DNA of 8,998 nucleotides, from the NCBI GenBank assembly GCA_002342035.1, contig DDPE01000023.1, positions 1 through 8,998 on the forward strand. Reading direction: 5' to 3'. Shown here piece by piece: positions 1 through 5,680 of the stretch; position 1 is the stretch's first letter, and every line of letters starts with the position of its first letter. The position numbers and the translations under genes were made by a program. The stretch is from Asticcacaulis sp. UBA2476 (lineage in GTDB: Bacteria; Pseudomonadota; Alphaproteobacteria; Caulobacterales; Caulobacteraceae). Under the pieces are notes generated by a model that had not been told where the DNA came from, did not search any database, and saw only the letters and a list, made by a program, of their open reading frames with translations.

Positions 1-380
1 GAGATCGAGGTGCTGGAGTGGCCGGTGCCGAAGGTGTCGTACTCGCTCTCGCTGCGGCGCGGGAAGGCGGCGATGCCGTCCTTCTGCCGTAGCGTGCCCA
101 TCTGCTCGCGGCGGCCGGTCAGGATCTTGTGCGGATAGGTCTGGTGGCCCACGTCCCAGATCAGAATATCTTTCGGGGTTTCAAAGACATGGTGCAAAGC
201 CACCGTCAGTTCGACCACGCCGAGCGCCGAGCCCAGATGGCCGCCGGTTTTTGAGACCACATCGATGGTTTCCAGACGCACCTCGTCGGCTAGCGCTTTC
301 AGATCATGAAAGCTCAAAGACCTAATGCGCTCAGGCGGGGACAGGGTGTCGAGGACGGGCGTTACTGACGACATATTCAT
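1..380 (-). CDS. dxs: 1-deoxy-D-xylulose-5-phosphate synthase, N-terminal part (runs off left edge)
   Basis: Cytoplasmic thiamine-diphosphate enzyme that condenses pyruvate with glyceraldehyde 3-phosphate to give DXP, the first and usually rate-limiting step of the MEP isoprenoid pathway. About 126 codons are visible from an ATG at 380; the remaining roughly 500 residues lie beyond the left edge. Visible family hallmarks are KTGGHLGSALGVVELTVALH (about residues 44-63), WDVGHQTYPHKILTGR (75-90) and the GTGHSSTSIS end (118-127). His48, His79 and His121 correspond to the conserved active-site histidines. An in-frame ATG at 374 is an alternative start; neither has a clear Shine-Dalgarno sequence. 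It lies 85 bases downstream of ispA on the same strand, after an intergenic hairpin. The gene is broken only by the window boundary. Identity is secure. Confidence 0.95.
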   Translation of the reverse strand, partial: MNMSSVTPVLDTLSPPERIRSLSFHDLKALADEVRLETIDVVSKTGGHLGSALGVVELTVALHHVFETPKDILIWDVGHQTYPHKILTGRREQMGTLRQKDGIAAFPRRSESEYDTFGTGHSSTSI

Positions 381-426
381 TACGCTTAAGAATATAGATT
401 TTTGAATCGCTTTGAAATAACTAAAT

Positions 427-448
427 TATCGCCTCATTTGCGGCGATA
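427..448 (-). terminator. Hairpin between ispA and dxs, possible attenuator or weak terminator
   Basis: A perfect 7-bp stem, TATCGCC pairing with GGCGATA around an 8-base loop, begins 18 bases after the ispA stop codon. On the minus-strand transcript it is followed by an A/T-rich stretch (ATTTAGTTATTT) rather than a clean U-run. It could partly terminate transcription, or protect the 3' end of the xseB-ispA message, before dxs. No convincing separate dxs promoter is seen, only a TATATT at 391-396 lying very close to the dxs start. Confidence 0.4.
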
Positions 449-465
449 CGCGCTGGCTTCAGCTA

Positions 466-1368
466 TCAACTCTGGCGATTAAGCACAAAATCAACACTTT
501 CGCGTAAGAACCTCGCATCCGATCCGAACATATCGAGACGGGCCTTGGCCTGATCGGCCAGAATTTTGACCCGCGCCTTAGCTTCTTCGACGCCCAGCAG
601 GGTCACGAAATTGGTCTTGCCCTTGGCCGCGTCCTTACCACCGGTCGCCTTGCCCAGAAGATCAGGGTCGCCTTCGACATCCAGCAGGTCATCGGCAATC
701 TGGTAGGCCAGCCCCAGATCCTGCGCAAAGTGGGTCAGCGCATGGGATTCGCGGTCACCGGCATCGGCGATAATCAGCGGAATTTCAAAAGCAAACACGA
801 TCAAAGCGCCGGTTTTCAGGCGCTGCATCCGCGCCACCCCACCCATATCGTCCGACACCCCGATCAGGTCGATCATCTGACCGCCCGCCATGCCGTGGGC
901 GCCCGACGCCTGCGCCAGACGCGTCACCAGGTCGCAGCGCACCAGCGGGTCTTCGTGGGTGTCTTCCGACGCCATGATTTCAAAGGCGACGCTTTGCAGG
1001 GCATCGCCCGCCAAAACGGCGGTCGCTTCGTCATAGGCGCGGTGCACGGTTAGCTGTCCGCGACGGATATCGTCATCGTCCATGCATGGCAGGTCATCAT
1101 GGATCAGGCTATAGGCGTGGATGCACTCTAACGCACAGGCTGCCCGCAGCACCGCGCGCTCATCGACATCGAACAAACGCCCGGTTTCCAGCGCAAAGAA
1201 TGGTCGCAGCCGCTTACCCGGCCCCAGAGCCGCATAGCGCATAGCCTCGGTCAGGCGCTGCTCCGGCCCTTCAGCGCGCGGCAAAAGCTCATCCAGCGCC
1301 ATGGTCACCAAATCCGCCGTCTCCTGCATCCGCTGGCGCAAGGGGGGAAGGTCGGAATTGGCGGCCAT
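466..1368 (-). CDS. ispA: Polyprenyl synthetase: farnesyl (or geranyl) diphosphate synthase
   Basis: Soluble class I trans-prenyltransferase that condenses IPP with DMAPP and GPP to make short-chain allylic diphosphates for quinones, carotenoids, hopanoids and undecaprenyl phosphate. Counting from the ATG at 1368, the first aspartate-rich motif is DDLPCMD (residues 91-97) and the second is DDLLD (226-230). GPGKRLRP (about 49-56) and the lysine-rich GKATGGKDAAKGKTNFVTLLG segment near the C-terminus are also typical. The DDxxxxD spacing of the first motif is the bacterial FPPS type. At 300 residues it has the usual IspA length. An upstream TTG at 1377 would add three residues and has a purine-rich GAGAAAG about 9 bases before it, so the exact start is open. 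It sits 53-62 bases after xseB and before dxs, the classic xseB-ispA-dxs order. Product chain length (C15 versus C10/C20) cannot be settled by eye. Confidence 0.93.
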   Translation of the reverse strand: MAANSDLPPLRQRMQETADLVTMALDELLPRAEGPEQRLTEAMRYAALGPGKRLRPFFALETGRLFDVDERAVLRAACALECIHAYSLIHDDLPCMDDDDIRRGQLTVHRAYDEATAVLAGDALQSVAFEIMASEDTHEDPLVRCDLVTRLAQASGAHGMAGGQMIDLIGVSDDMGGVARMQRLKTGALIVFAFEIPLIIADAGDRESHALTHFAQDLGLAYQIADDLLDVEGDPDLLGKATGGKDAAKGKTNFVTLLGVEEAKARVKILADQAKARLDMFGSDARFLRESVDFVLNRQS

Positions 1369-1430
1369 CAGGGTCAAGGCTTAGATCTTTCTCATTTAAG
1401 GGTCACATGAGCGCGCGGCAAAGCGCTGTA

Positions 1431-1679
1431 TTAATTGAACTCTGCGGGGGCAACCCCTTCGACCTGACCGGTTTTGGACAGGGATATTTTTTCGACCTGA
1501 ATACGGGCGTCCTCAAGGCGTTTTTCGCAGTGCTTTTTCAACTCCGCTCCGTAGGTGTAGAGCTTAAGCGATTCTTCCAGGGGCGCTGCACCCGACTCAA
1601 GCTTTTGCACGACCTTTTCAAGCTGGCTTAAAGCGTCCTCAAAAGACAAGGCGGAAATATCGTTTACAGCTTCGGTCAT
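1431..1679 (-). CDS. xseB: Exodeoxyribonuclease VII small subunit
   Basis: Small helical subunit that binds several copies per XseA large subunit to form exonuclease VII, which degrades single-stranded DNA in both directions. The 82-residue product matches the family in length and pattern: LSFEDALSQLEKVVQKLESGAAPLEESLKLYTYGAELKKHCEKRLEDARIQVEKI (about residues 11-65). This includes the characteristic LE.LE.IV..LE.G..PLE.SL..YE.G..L...C...L..A sequence and two amphipathic helices. The C-terminal tail is short and polar. The start is the ATG at 1679, with only a weak AGAGAA upstream. It is the first gene of the xseB-ispA-dxs run and is transcribed in the same direction as the histidine phosphatase 97 bases upstream. 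The xseA partner is not in the window. Confidence 0.93.
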   Translation of the reverse strand: MTEAVNDISALSFEDALSQLEKVVQKLESGAAPLEESLKLYTYGAELKKHCEKRLEDARIQVEKISLSKTGQVEGVAPAEFN

Positions 1680-1707
1680 GGCACGGATAAATTCTCTTGC
1701 GGCGATA

Positions 1708-1713
1708 ATTATA
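1708..1713 (-). promoter_or_regulatory. Possible -10 element for xseB-ispA-dxs
   Basis: A perfect TATAAT reads on the minus strand about 29 bases before the xseB ATG. At a 17-18 base spacing the -35 region is only A/T-rich (AATTTA) with no TTGACA match, so this is a weak, -10-only assignment. It would give the isoprenoid operon its own housekeeping promoter, separate from any read-through from the genes upstream. Confidence 0.3.
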
Positions 1714-1722
1714 TAACAGGCT

Positions 1723-1765
1723 TTAAGCCCTAAATTTCACCATATCAACCCTGTTTAGGGCCTAA
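1723..1765 (-). terminator. Inverted repeat after the histidine phosphatase gene
   Basis: GCCCTAAA (1727-1734) and TTTAGGGC (1754-1761) form a perfect 8-bp stem with a 19-base loop. After one A/C mismatch, three more pairs extend it outward. It begins just downstream of the histidine phosphatase stop and before xseB on the minus strand. There is no clear U-tract, so it may be a poor intrinsic terminator, a 3'-end stabiliser, or a DNA-level protein site next to the presumed xseB promoter. Confidence 0.35.
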
Positions 1766-1776
1766 CAGACCGCTGA

Positions 1777-2433
1777 TCAGCGCGCTTCGTAGCGGCGGCA
1801 ACCCCAATATTTAAAGCCCTGCTCATGAGTTTTGGCATAGCCGGACCGCTTCAGTTCGCGCGAAATCATGTAGTTGAAATAGCCATGAGCCATGAGCACG
1901 ACTTCATCGCCGCCACTCGCCCGCTCCAGCAGGAAATCGGCGGCTTTGCGGGCGCGTACCTCGGCCTGACGGCGGGTTTCCTGCCCTTTGTGGTTATTGA
2001 ACGCCCACCACCAGAAGCGCGAAATCGCCCCCCAGTGCTTGGGGCTGAAGGTCAGGCTGTCGGGAAAATTTGGCGGTGGCAGGGGCGCTTCGATAAACAG
2101 ATCAAGCGACTCAAACTCACGCTCACCGCAGGCCATGCGGGCCGTCTCAAGCGCTCTCTGACGGGTTGACGACAGCAAATAGCGGGCGCGAGCAATATAG
2201 TCTTTCAACACCTGCGGCGGTTGCTGGCCTTCGAGCAGGCCGCCCACCTCATAACGTGCCCACCATTCGCCATAGCCTTTGGCGGTCAGTTTGACCCGCC
2301 GTGACAATGCTGGCTCGCCATGACGGACCAGCGTAATGGCTCCGCCCTTATGACGCGATGTGCTGCCCTTATCCGTCACCTTGCCCCCGGCCGGGGTATC
2401 AAGAGACTGCGGACTGAACGCCGACACCCCCAT
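1777..2433 (-). CDS. Histidine phosphatase superfamily (phosphoglycerate-mutase-like) protein
   Basis: Probable phosphohydrolase of the histidine phosphatase superfamily, in which a catalytic histidine is transiently phosphorylated. The signature LVRHGE lies at residues 35-40 with His38 as the expected phospho-acceptor. STRQRALETA (89-98) supplies the conserved arginine (Arg93), and VLMAHGYFNYMI (179-190) supplies the second catalytic histidine, His183. Glu115 in IEAPLPPP is a candidate acid. Residues 138-146 are unusually tryptophan-rich (SRFWWWAFN). The first 30 or so residues are low-complexity and precede the fold. An in-frame GTG at codon 19, preceded by a G-rich run, could be the real start and give about 200 residues. 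The substrate is unknown. The gene is 71 bases downstream of the cfa-like gene on the same strand and may be the last gene of that transcript, but nothing in its sequence ties it to lipid chemistry. Confidence 0.8.
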   Translation of the reverse strand: MGVSAFSPQSLDTPAGGKVTDKGSTSRHKGGAITLVRHGEPALSRRVKLTAKGYGEWWARYEVGGLLEGQQPPQVLKDYIARARYLLSSTRQRALETARMACGEREFESLDLFIEAPLPPPNFPDSLTFSPKHWGAISRFWWWAFNNHKGQETRRQAEVRARKAADFLLERASGGDEVVLMAHGYFNYMISRELKRSGYAKTHEQGFKYWGCRRYEAR

Positions 2434-2455
2434 TTAAGGCCCCGATGGTTATTGA

Positions 2456-2474
2456 CTACGATCTAAGCTCGTAG
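2456..2474. repeat. Small hairpin between cfa-like gene and histidine phosphatase gene
   Basis: CTACGA and TCGTAG form a 6-bp stem around a 7-base loop in the 71-base gap. Next to it (2477-2490) is an imperfect 14-base palindrome, TGAC-AGGCCC-GTCA. Neither is followed by a T-run on either strand, so they are recorded as structure, not as a called terminator. Confidence 0.3.
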
Positions 2475-2504
2475 CCTGACAGGCCCGTCAAAACAAGGCT
2501 CTTT

Positions 2505-3761
2505 TCAGGGTCGTTGCAGACCGAAGTGGATGACATCGGTGCGGCCGGTGCGGAAACCGGCTTCGCAATAGGCCAGATAAAACAGCCACTGCTTACGGAA
2601 AGGCCCGTCAAAACCGCTGATGCGGCCCGCCTTCCACGCCGCCTCAAACCGCTGCGCCCACAGTTTTAGTGTGTGGGCGTAATCGAGCGCAAACCCATAG
2701 GTTTTAAGCGGTGACAGACCCACGCGCGCCGCCTGGTCTTTAAGCTTTGCAAGGCTTGGCAACATGCCGCCGGGGAAGATATATTTTTGAATAAAATCCG
2801 AACGCTGACGGTATTCATCAAACAGGTCATCGCGGATGGTGATGATCTGAAGGCCCGCCTTACCGCCGGGTTTAAGCCGCGCTTTGACCTGATCGAAATA
2901 GGCATCCCAATAGGCTTCGCCGACCGCCTCGAACATCTCAATGGAGACAATGGCGTCAAATTCGCCCTCGACATCGCGGTAATCCATCAGACGGATATCC
3001 ACAAGATTATCGAGCCCGTGCCGTTTCATGCGCGCGATGGCATAATCGGCCTGCGCGGGTGATATGGTCAGGCAGGTGACCTTGGCCCCGACGGTTTGCG
3101 CGGCGTACTGGGCGAATCCCCCCCACCCGCAGCCGATTTCGAGCACGTGCTGGCCGGGTTTGAGATCAACCAGTTTGGCAAGGGCTGCATATTTGGCCGT
3201 CTGCGCGCTTTCCAGATCGGTTTCGGTACCAAACAGGGCCGACGAATAGGTCATGCTGGGGTCAAGCCACTGACCATAAAAATCATTGCCGAGATCATAG
3301 TGGGCGAAAATATTGCGTTTGGAACCCTCTTTGGTGTTTTTATTGAAGGCGTGGACGATATTGTTGAACGCCCGCACCAGCGGATTGCCGACCAGCAGTA
3401 TCTTAAGCTTATCAAGGTTGTGGCTCAGCACGGTCAACAGAGCCGCCAGATCAGGTGTATCCCATTCGCCTTCGCGGTATCCGTCGCAAAAGCCGATATC
3501 GCCCGACGCCATCACCCGGCGGATAAAGCGAGTATTCTTTACCTGCAATTGCGCCGAAGGCCCCTCTTCTACCCCCGTAAGCGACCAGACGCCGCCATTT
3601 GGAAACACAATATCCAGCCGGCCTTTGCGCCAGTTTTTATTGAGAATTTTCAGGCTTTTGCGAACCGCCGCCGGTAAGATAGACATATCCACGGGCTTAA
3701 GCGCAGGTGACGGGCGCGCGGATGTATCTGACGCAGAGTGATTTACTGGGGACGTAAGCAT
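2505..3761 (-). CDS. Cyclopropane-fatty-acid-synthase-like SAM methyltransferase (COG2230 family)
   Basis: SAM-dependent enzyme expected to act on cis double bonds of phospholipid acyl chains at the membrane surface. The N-terminal lipid-associated part (about residues 30-145) is followed by HYDLGNDFY (154-162), the SAM-binding VLEIGCGWGGFAQ (206-218), SIEMFEAVGEAYW (273-285), QKYIFPGGMLPS (325-336) and the C-terminal WLFYLAYCEAGFR (392-404). At 418 residues the length is normal. By eye alignment with E. coli Cfa, the bicarbonate ligands Glu239 and Tyr317 are kept (Glu278, Tyr395), but Cys139 becomes Ser174 and His266 becomes Ile307. The product may therefore be a methylated rather than a cyclopropane fatty acid, as for UfaM-type enzymes. 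The start ATG at 3761 has a good AGGAAGG 10 bases upstream. It lies 39 bases after the DUF2177 gene and is the presumed distal gene of the rpoE-chrR operon. Family is certain; exact product is inferred. Confidence 0.9.
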   Translation of the reverse strand: MLTSPVNHSASDTSARPSPALKPVDMSILPAAVRKSLKILNKNWRKGRLDIVFPNGGVWSLTGVEEGPSAQLQVKNTRFIRRVMASGDIGFCDGYREGEWDTPDLAALLTVLSHNLDKLKILLVGNPLVRAFNNIVHAFNKNTKEGSKRNIFAHYDLGNDFYGQWLDPSMTYSSALFGTETDLESAQTAKYAALAKLVDLKPGQHVLEIGCGWGGFAQYAAQTVGAKVTCLTISPAQADYAIARMKRHGLDNLVDIRLMDYRDVEGEFDAIVSIEMFEAVGEAYWDAYFDQVKARLKPGGKAGLQIITIRDDLFDEYRQRSDFIQKYIFPGGMLPSLAKLKDQAARVGLSPLKTYGFALDYAHTLKLWAQRFEAAWKAGRISGFDGPFRKQWLFYLAYCEAGFRTGRTDVIHFGLQRP

Positions 3762-3800
3762 ACGCAGGCACCCTTCCTCTATGTATGAGGCAAATATAGC

Positions 3801-4223
3801 TTATTTAATGAGACGAAGACACAAAAAAGCGATGCCGGATGCTACCGCACTGGCCACAGCGCCCCAGCCTATGTCTATGTATGATAATGGCGCTGACCAG
3901 TTTTTTACCACGGCCAGCGCGGTAAGATTATAGGTGCCATAACCGATAAGCCCGACCATAAAACCATTAGTCACGGCTGACATTAGCGGCGATAAACCAT
4001 AGGGGCTGGCCTGACCGCTGACCGCCGGATAGACCGCAAACCAGGTCAGGCCAAAGACATACAGAATGTAAAACAGGATCGCCGGCGGGACATTAAACTT
4101 TTCCAGTAAAAGATCACCCATCATCGGCCGGTAAATCCGCCCGGCCATGTTCGACAGCCACAGAAAATCAAGGACCGCAAAAACGATGAATACCGCGCCG
4201 TAGCTGAGGGCGAATCTGGTCAT
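3801..4223 (-). CDS. DUF2177 family integral membrane protein
   Basis: Small inner-membrane protein of unknown biochemical function. The 140-residue product has four evident hydrophobic segments at about residues 5-23, 46-66, 82-105 and 116-138. Family-typical motifs are DFLWLS near the end of the first helix, GLIGYGTYNLTALA around 91-104 and YIDIGWG at 115-121. These patterns match what I know of DUF2177 (COG4852). It starts two bases after chrR stops, so it is probably translationally coupled, and is followed by the cfa-like gene 39 bases on. In several proteobacteria this family sits with the Cfa-like, COG2907 and DUF1365 genes. That suggests a membrane partner or transporter in acyl-chain modification, but this is context only. 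Confidence 0.82.
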   Translation of the reverse strand: MTRFALSYGAVFIVFAVLDFLWLSNMAGRIYRPMMGDLLLEKFNVPPAILFYILYVFGLTWFAVYPAVSGQASPYGLSPLMSAVTNGFMVGLIGYGTYNLTALAVVKNWSAPLSYIDIGWGAVASAVASGIAFLCLRLIK

Positions 4224-4225
4224 CT

Positions 4226-4885
4226 CTAAATCCGCGCAAACGGTTTGAGCAGTTTACCCAGCAAGGTCTTGGGCGCGATCGGCGCCAGCGCCGAGATCAG
4301 GCAGATACATTCCTGCCCGCCCGCAATCGCCGGGGCGTGAATGTCGCCCGGTGCCTGCGCCACCAGATCGCCGGGCAGATAATCACCACCAACATCCGAA
4401 AACCGTCCGGTCAGCACGACGGTCAGTTCAAGGCCCTTATGGTCATGGTCGGGCATGTTCATGCCGCCCTTAACACCCATCAGATAGGTGTGAGCGCCGT
4501 CAGTTTCATTATCCAGCGAGGCAATCCACACACCGGGGGCCGCCCAATAGCGCGGCTTGAAATCCTGCGCAGTGAGGCCCGCCGGAAGGGCGATGCCTTC
4601 AAGGTAAGGCTTAGGTTTAACAGGCTTGGCAACGGACTGAGACACGCTCTCTTCCGGCCGCTCAATGCGCGCCAGCGCCAGATCGAGCGCATCAGCTGAC
4701 ATATCTACTCCGTCCGTGTCCTCCAGCAGGGCCGCGCCGATCACGTCAAACAGACGAAGCTGGGCCCGGCATTCCGCACAGGCCTCAACATGGGCGCGCA
4801 CGGTCAATCCCTGCCCGCGCGGCATACGTCCGTTATGGTAGTCCAGCAAAAGTTCAGTGGCGGGGTGGTGCATAACGCTACTCAT
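4226..4885 (-). CDS. chrR: ChrR-type zinc-dependent anti-sigma factor with C-terminal cupin domain
   Basis: Cytoplasmic anti-sigma factor that binds and silences its ECF sigma partner until singlet oxygen or organic peroxide stress. The zinc-binding anti-sigma domain at the N-terminus has His6/His7, His32, Cys36 and Cys39, the H...HxxxCxxC arrangement of R. sphaeroides ChrR. A flexible linker (about 75-92) leads to a cupin domain (about 110-200). There His147, His149, Glu153 and His183 match the metal ligands of the ChrR-like cupin needed for singlet-oxygen response, so both halves look intact. At 219 residues the length is normal. The start overlaps the sigma factor stop as ATGA, ensuring coupled synthesis. 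An internal ATG at 4873 is a lesser alternative. The DUF2177 gene follows after two bases. Assignment rests on motif pattern plus position next to the sigma factor and is strong. Confidence 0.92.
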   Translation of the reverse strand: MSSVMHHPATELLLDYHNGRMPRGQGLTVRAHVEACAECRAQLRLFDVIGAALLEDTDGVDMSADALDLALARIERPEESVSQSVAKPVKPKPYLEGIALPAGLTAQDFKPRYWAAPGVWIASLDNETDGAHTYLMGVKGGMNMPDHDHKGLELTVVLTGRFSDVGGDYLPGDLVAQAPGDIHAPAIAGGQECICLISALAPIAPKTLLGKLLKPFARI

Positions 4886-5547
4886 GATCTTAACACAGGG
4901 TCTTTGGCGAGCGAGGCTTCATAGGCGTTTTTGAGGCGCATCATGGCCAGACGCAGTCTCGATTTCACGGTGCCCAGCGGTATCGACAGGGCGGCGGCAA
5001 TTTCACCATGGGACAGGTCTTCAAAAAACGACAGCCGGATGACTTCCATCTGCTCCGGCGGCAGGTTCTGCATCAGGGCGGCCATGGACTTTACCGACTG
5101 AGCGGTAATCACTGCGTCATCGGCGGCGCGGTCGGGTTCCGGCGCCCACAGGTCTTCTGGCAGTTCCTTGACGCGCTGTAGCTTACGCAGATTATCAATG
5201 CGCAGATTGCGGGCGATGGCGTAAATCCAGGTCGAGCCTTGAGCTTTACTAGGGTCGAAATAATGGGCTTTACGCCAGACATTCAAAAGCGTGTCCTGCG
5301 CCAGATCTTCGGCCTCAGTCGCATTCATCCCCCGCCCCATCATGAAGGCCTTGAGCTTAGGCGCAAATTGCGAAAACAGACGCGCATAGGCCGCCCGGTC
5401 GCGATCAACGGCGATTTTAAGGATCAGGGCCTCTACCGTGGCGCCACGCAGGTCGTCATGAGACATAATGTATGATGCGCCAATCTGAGGGCGCACGTCA
5501 AACCCTTCCGCGGTGAAGGCGTCGGGGTCCAGGGTCAGGGTCGACAT
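4882..5547 (-). CDS. rpoE: ECF sigma factor, RpoE/ChrR (ECF11-like) group
   Basis: Alternative sigma factor that directs RNA polymerase to stress promoters when released by ChrR. Counting from the ATG at 5547, region 2 spans about residues 55-124 (YARLFSQFAPKLKAF through STWIYAIARNLRIDNLRK). Region 4 spans about 158-210, with the helix-turn-helix in FFEDLSHGEIAAALSIPLGTVKSRLRLAMMRLK. Its stop overlaps the chrR ATG. The start is uncertain. The frame is open to a GTG at 5595; ATGs occur at 5559, 5547 and 5466. The last gives 194 residues and best matches the short N-terminus of R. sphaeroides RpoE. Codons between 5547 and 5466 show strong G/C third-position bias, suggesting they are translated. 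The GTG at 5595 would overlap the presumed -35 and is unlikely. No start has a good Shine-Dalgarno. The presumed targets are its own operon and the divergent FAD-oxidoreductase operon. Confidence 0.9.
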   Translation of the reverse strand: MSTLTLDPDAFTAEGFDVRPQIGASYIMSHDDLRGATVEALILKIAVDRDRAAYARLFSQFAPKLKAFMMGRGMNATEAEDLAQDTLLNVWRKAHYFDPSKAQGSTWIYAIARNLRIDNLRKLQRVKELPEDLWAPEPDRAADDAVITAQSVKSMAALMQNLPPEQMEVIRLSFFEDLSHGEIAAALSIPLGTVKSRLRLAMMRLKNAYEASLAKDPVLRS

Positions 5548-5564
5548 GCGCTGTTTCATGACGG

Positions 5565-5594
5565 TTAGTACGGCATAAGATTTCAGCCAGATCA
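5565..5594 (-). promoter_or_regulatory. Candidate ECF promoter of the rpoE-chrR operon (autoregulation)
   Basis: On the minus strand TGATCT (5594-5589) is followed after exactly 18 bases by TACTAA (5570-5565). TGATC plus a TA-starting -10 at 18-19 bases is the general form of promoters used by R. sphaeroides RpoE (established knowledge, recalled). The -10 is imperfect. Predicted transcription would start near 5558, which would make ATG 5547 almost leaderless and give a leader of about 90 bases for ATG 5466. Confidence 0.5.
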
Positions 5595-5618
5595 CGCAAG
5601 CGTAAAAAATATGCCGCT

Positions 5619-5646
5619 TGATCCATGCACGGGAGGGCGGCGTATA
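5619..5646 (+). promoter_or_regulatory. Candidate ECF promoter of the FAD-oxidoreductase/DUF1365 operon
   Basis: TGATCC (5619-5624) and TATA (5643-5646) are separated by exactly 18 bases, an excellent match to the RpoE/ChrR promoter type. Transcription should start near 5653-5655, leaving about 24 bases of leader before the ATG at 5678 with GAGG at 5667-5670. Its -35 lies 24 bases from the -35 of the divergent rpoE promoter, so the two are arranged back-to-back. Confidence 0.65.
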
Positions 5647-5680
5647 GGTTGAGTAAGTCTAACCGTGAGGCCCGTGCATG
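5624..5680. repeat. 10-bp perfect inverted repeat spanning promoter spacer and start codon
   Basis: CATGCACGGG (5624-5633) and CCCGTGCATG (5671-5680) are exact reverse complements, 37 bases apart and 47 bases centre to centre. The left arm begins at the last base of the TGATCC -35. The right arm ends with the ATG of the FAD oxidoreductase. As the left arm lies upstream of the predicted transcription start, it would act at DNA level unless an upstream promoter exists. Confidence 0.55.

Noticed and set aside
1407..1631. 74-residue plus-strand frame opposite xseB
   Set aside because: xseB on the minus strand has clear family similarity and fits the operon; the opposite frame has none.
3096..3677. 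193-residue open frame on the plus strand inside the cfa-like gene
   Set aside because: It is antisense to a clearly conserved gene, has no recognisable family motifs and no ribosome binding site; it is a shadow of high-GC codon bias.
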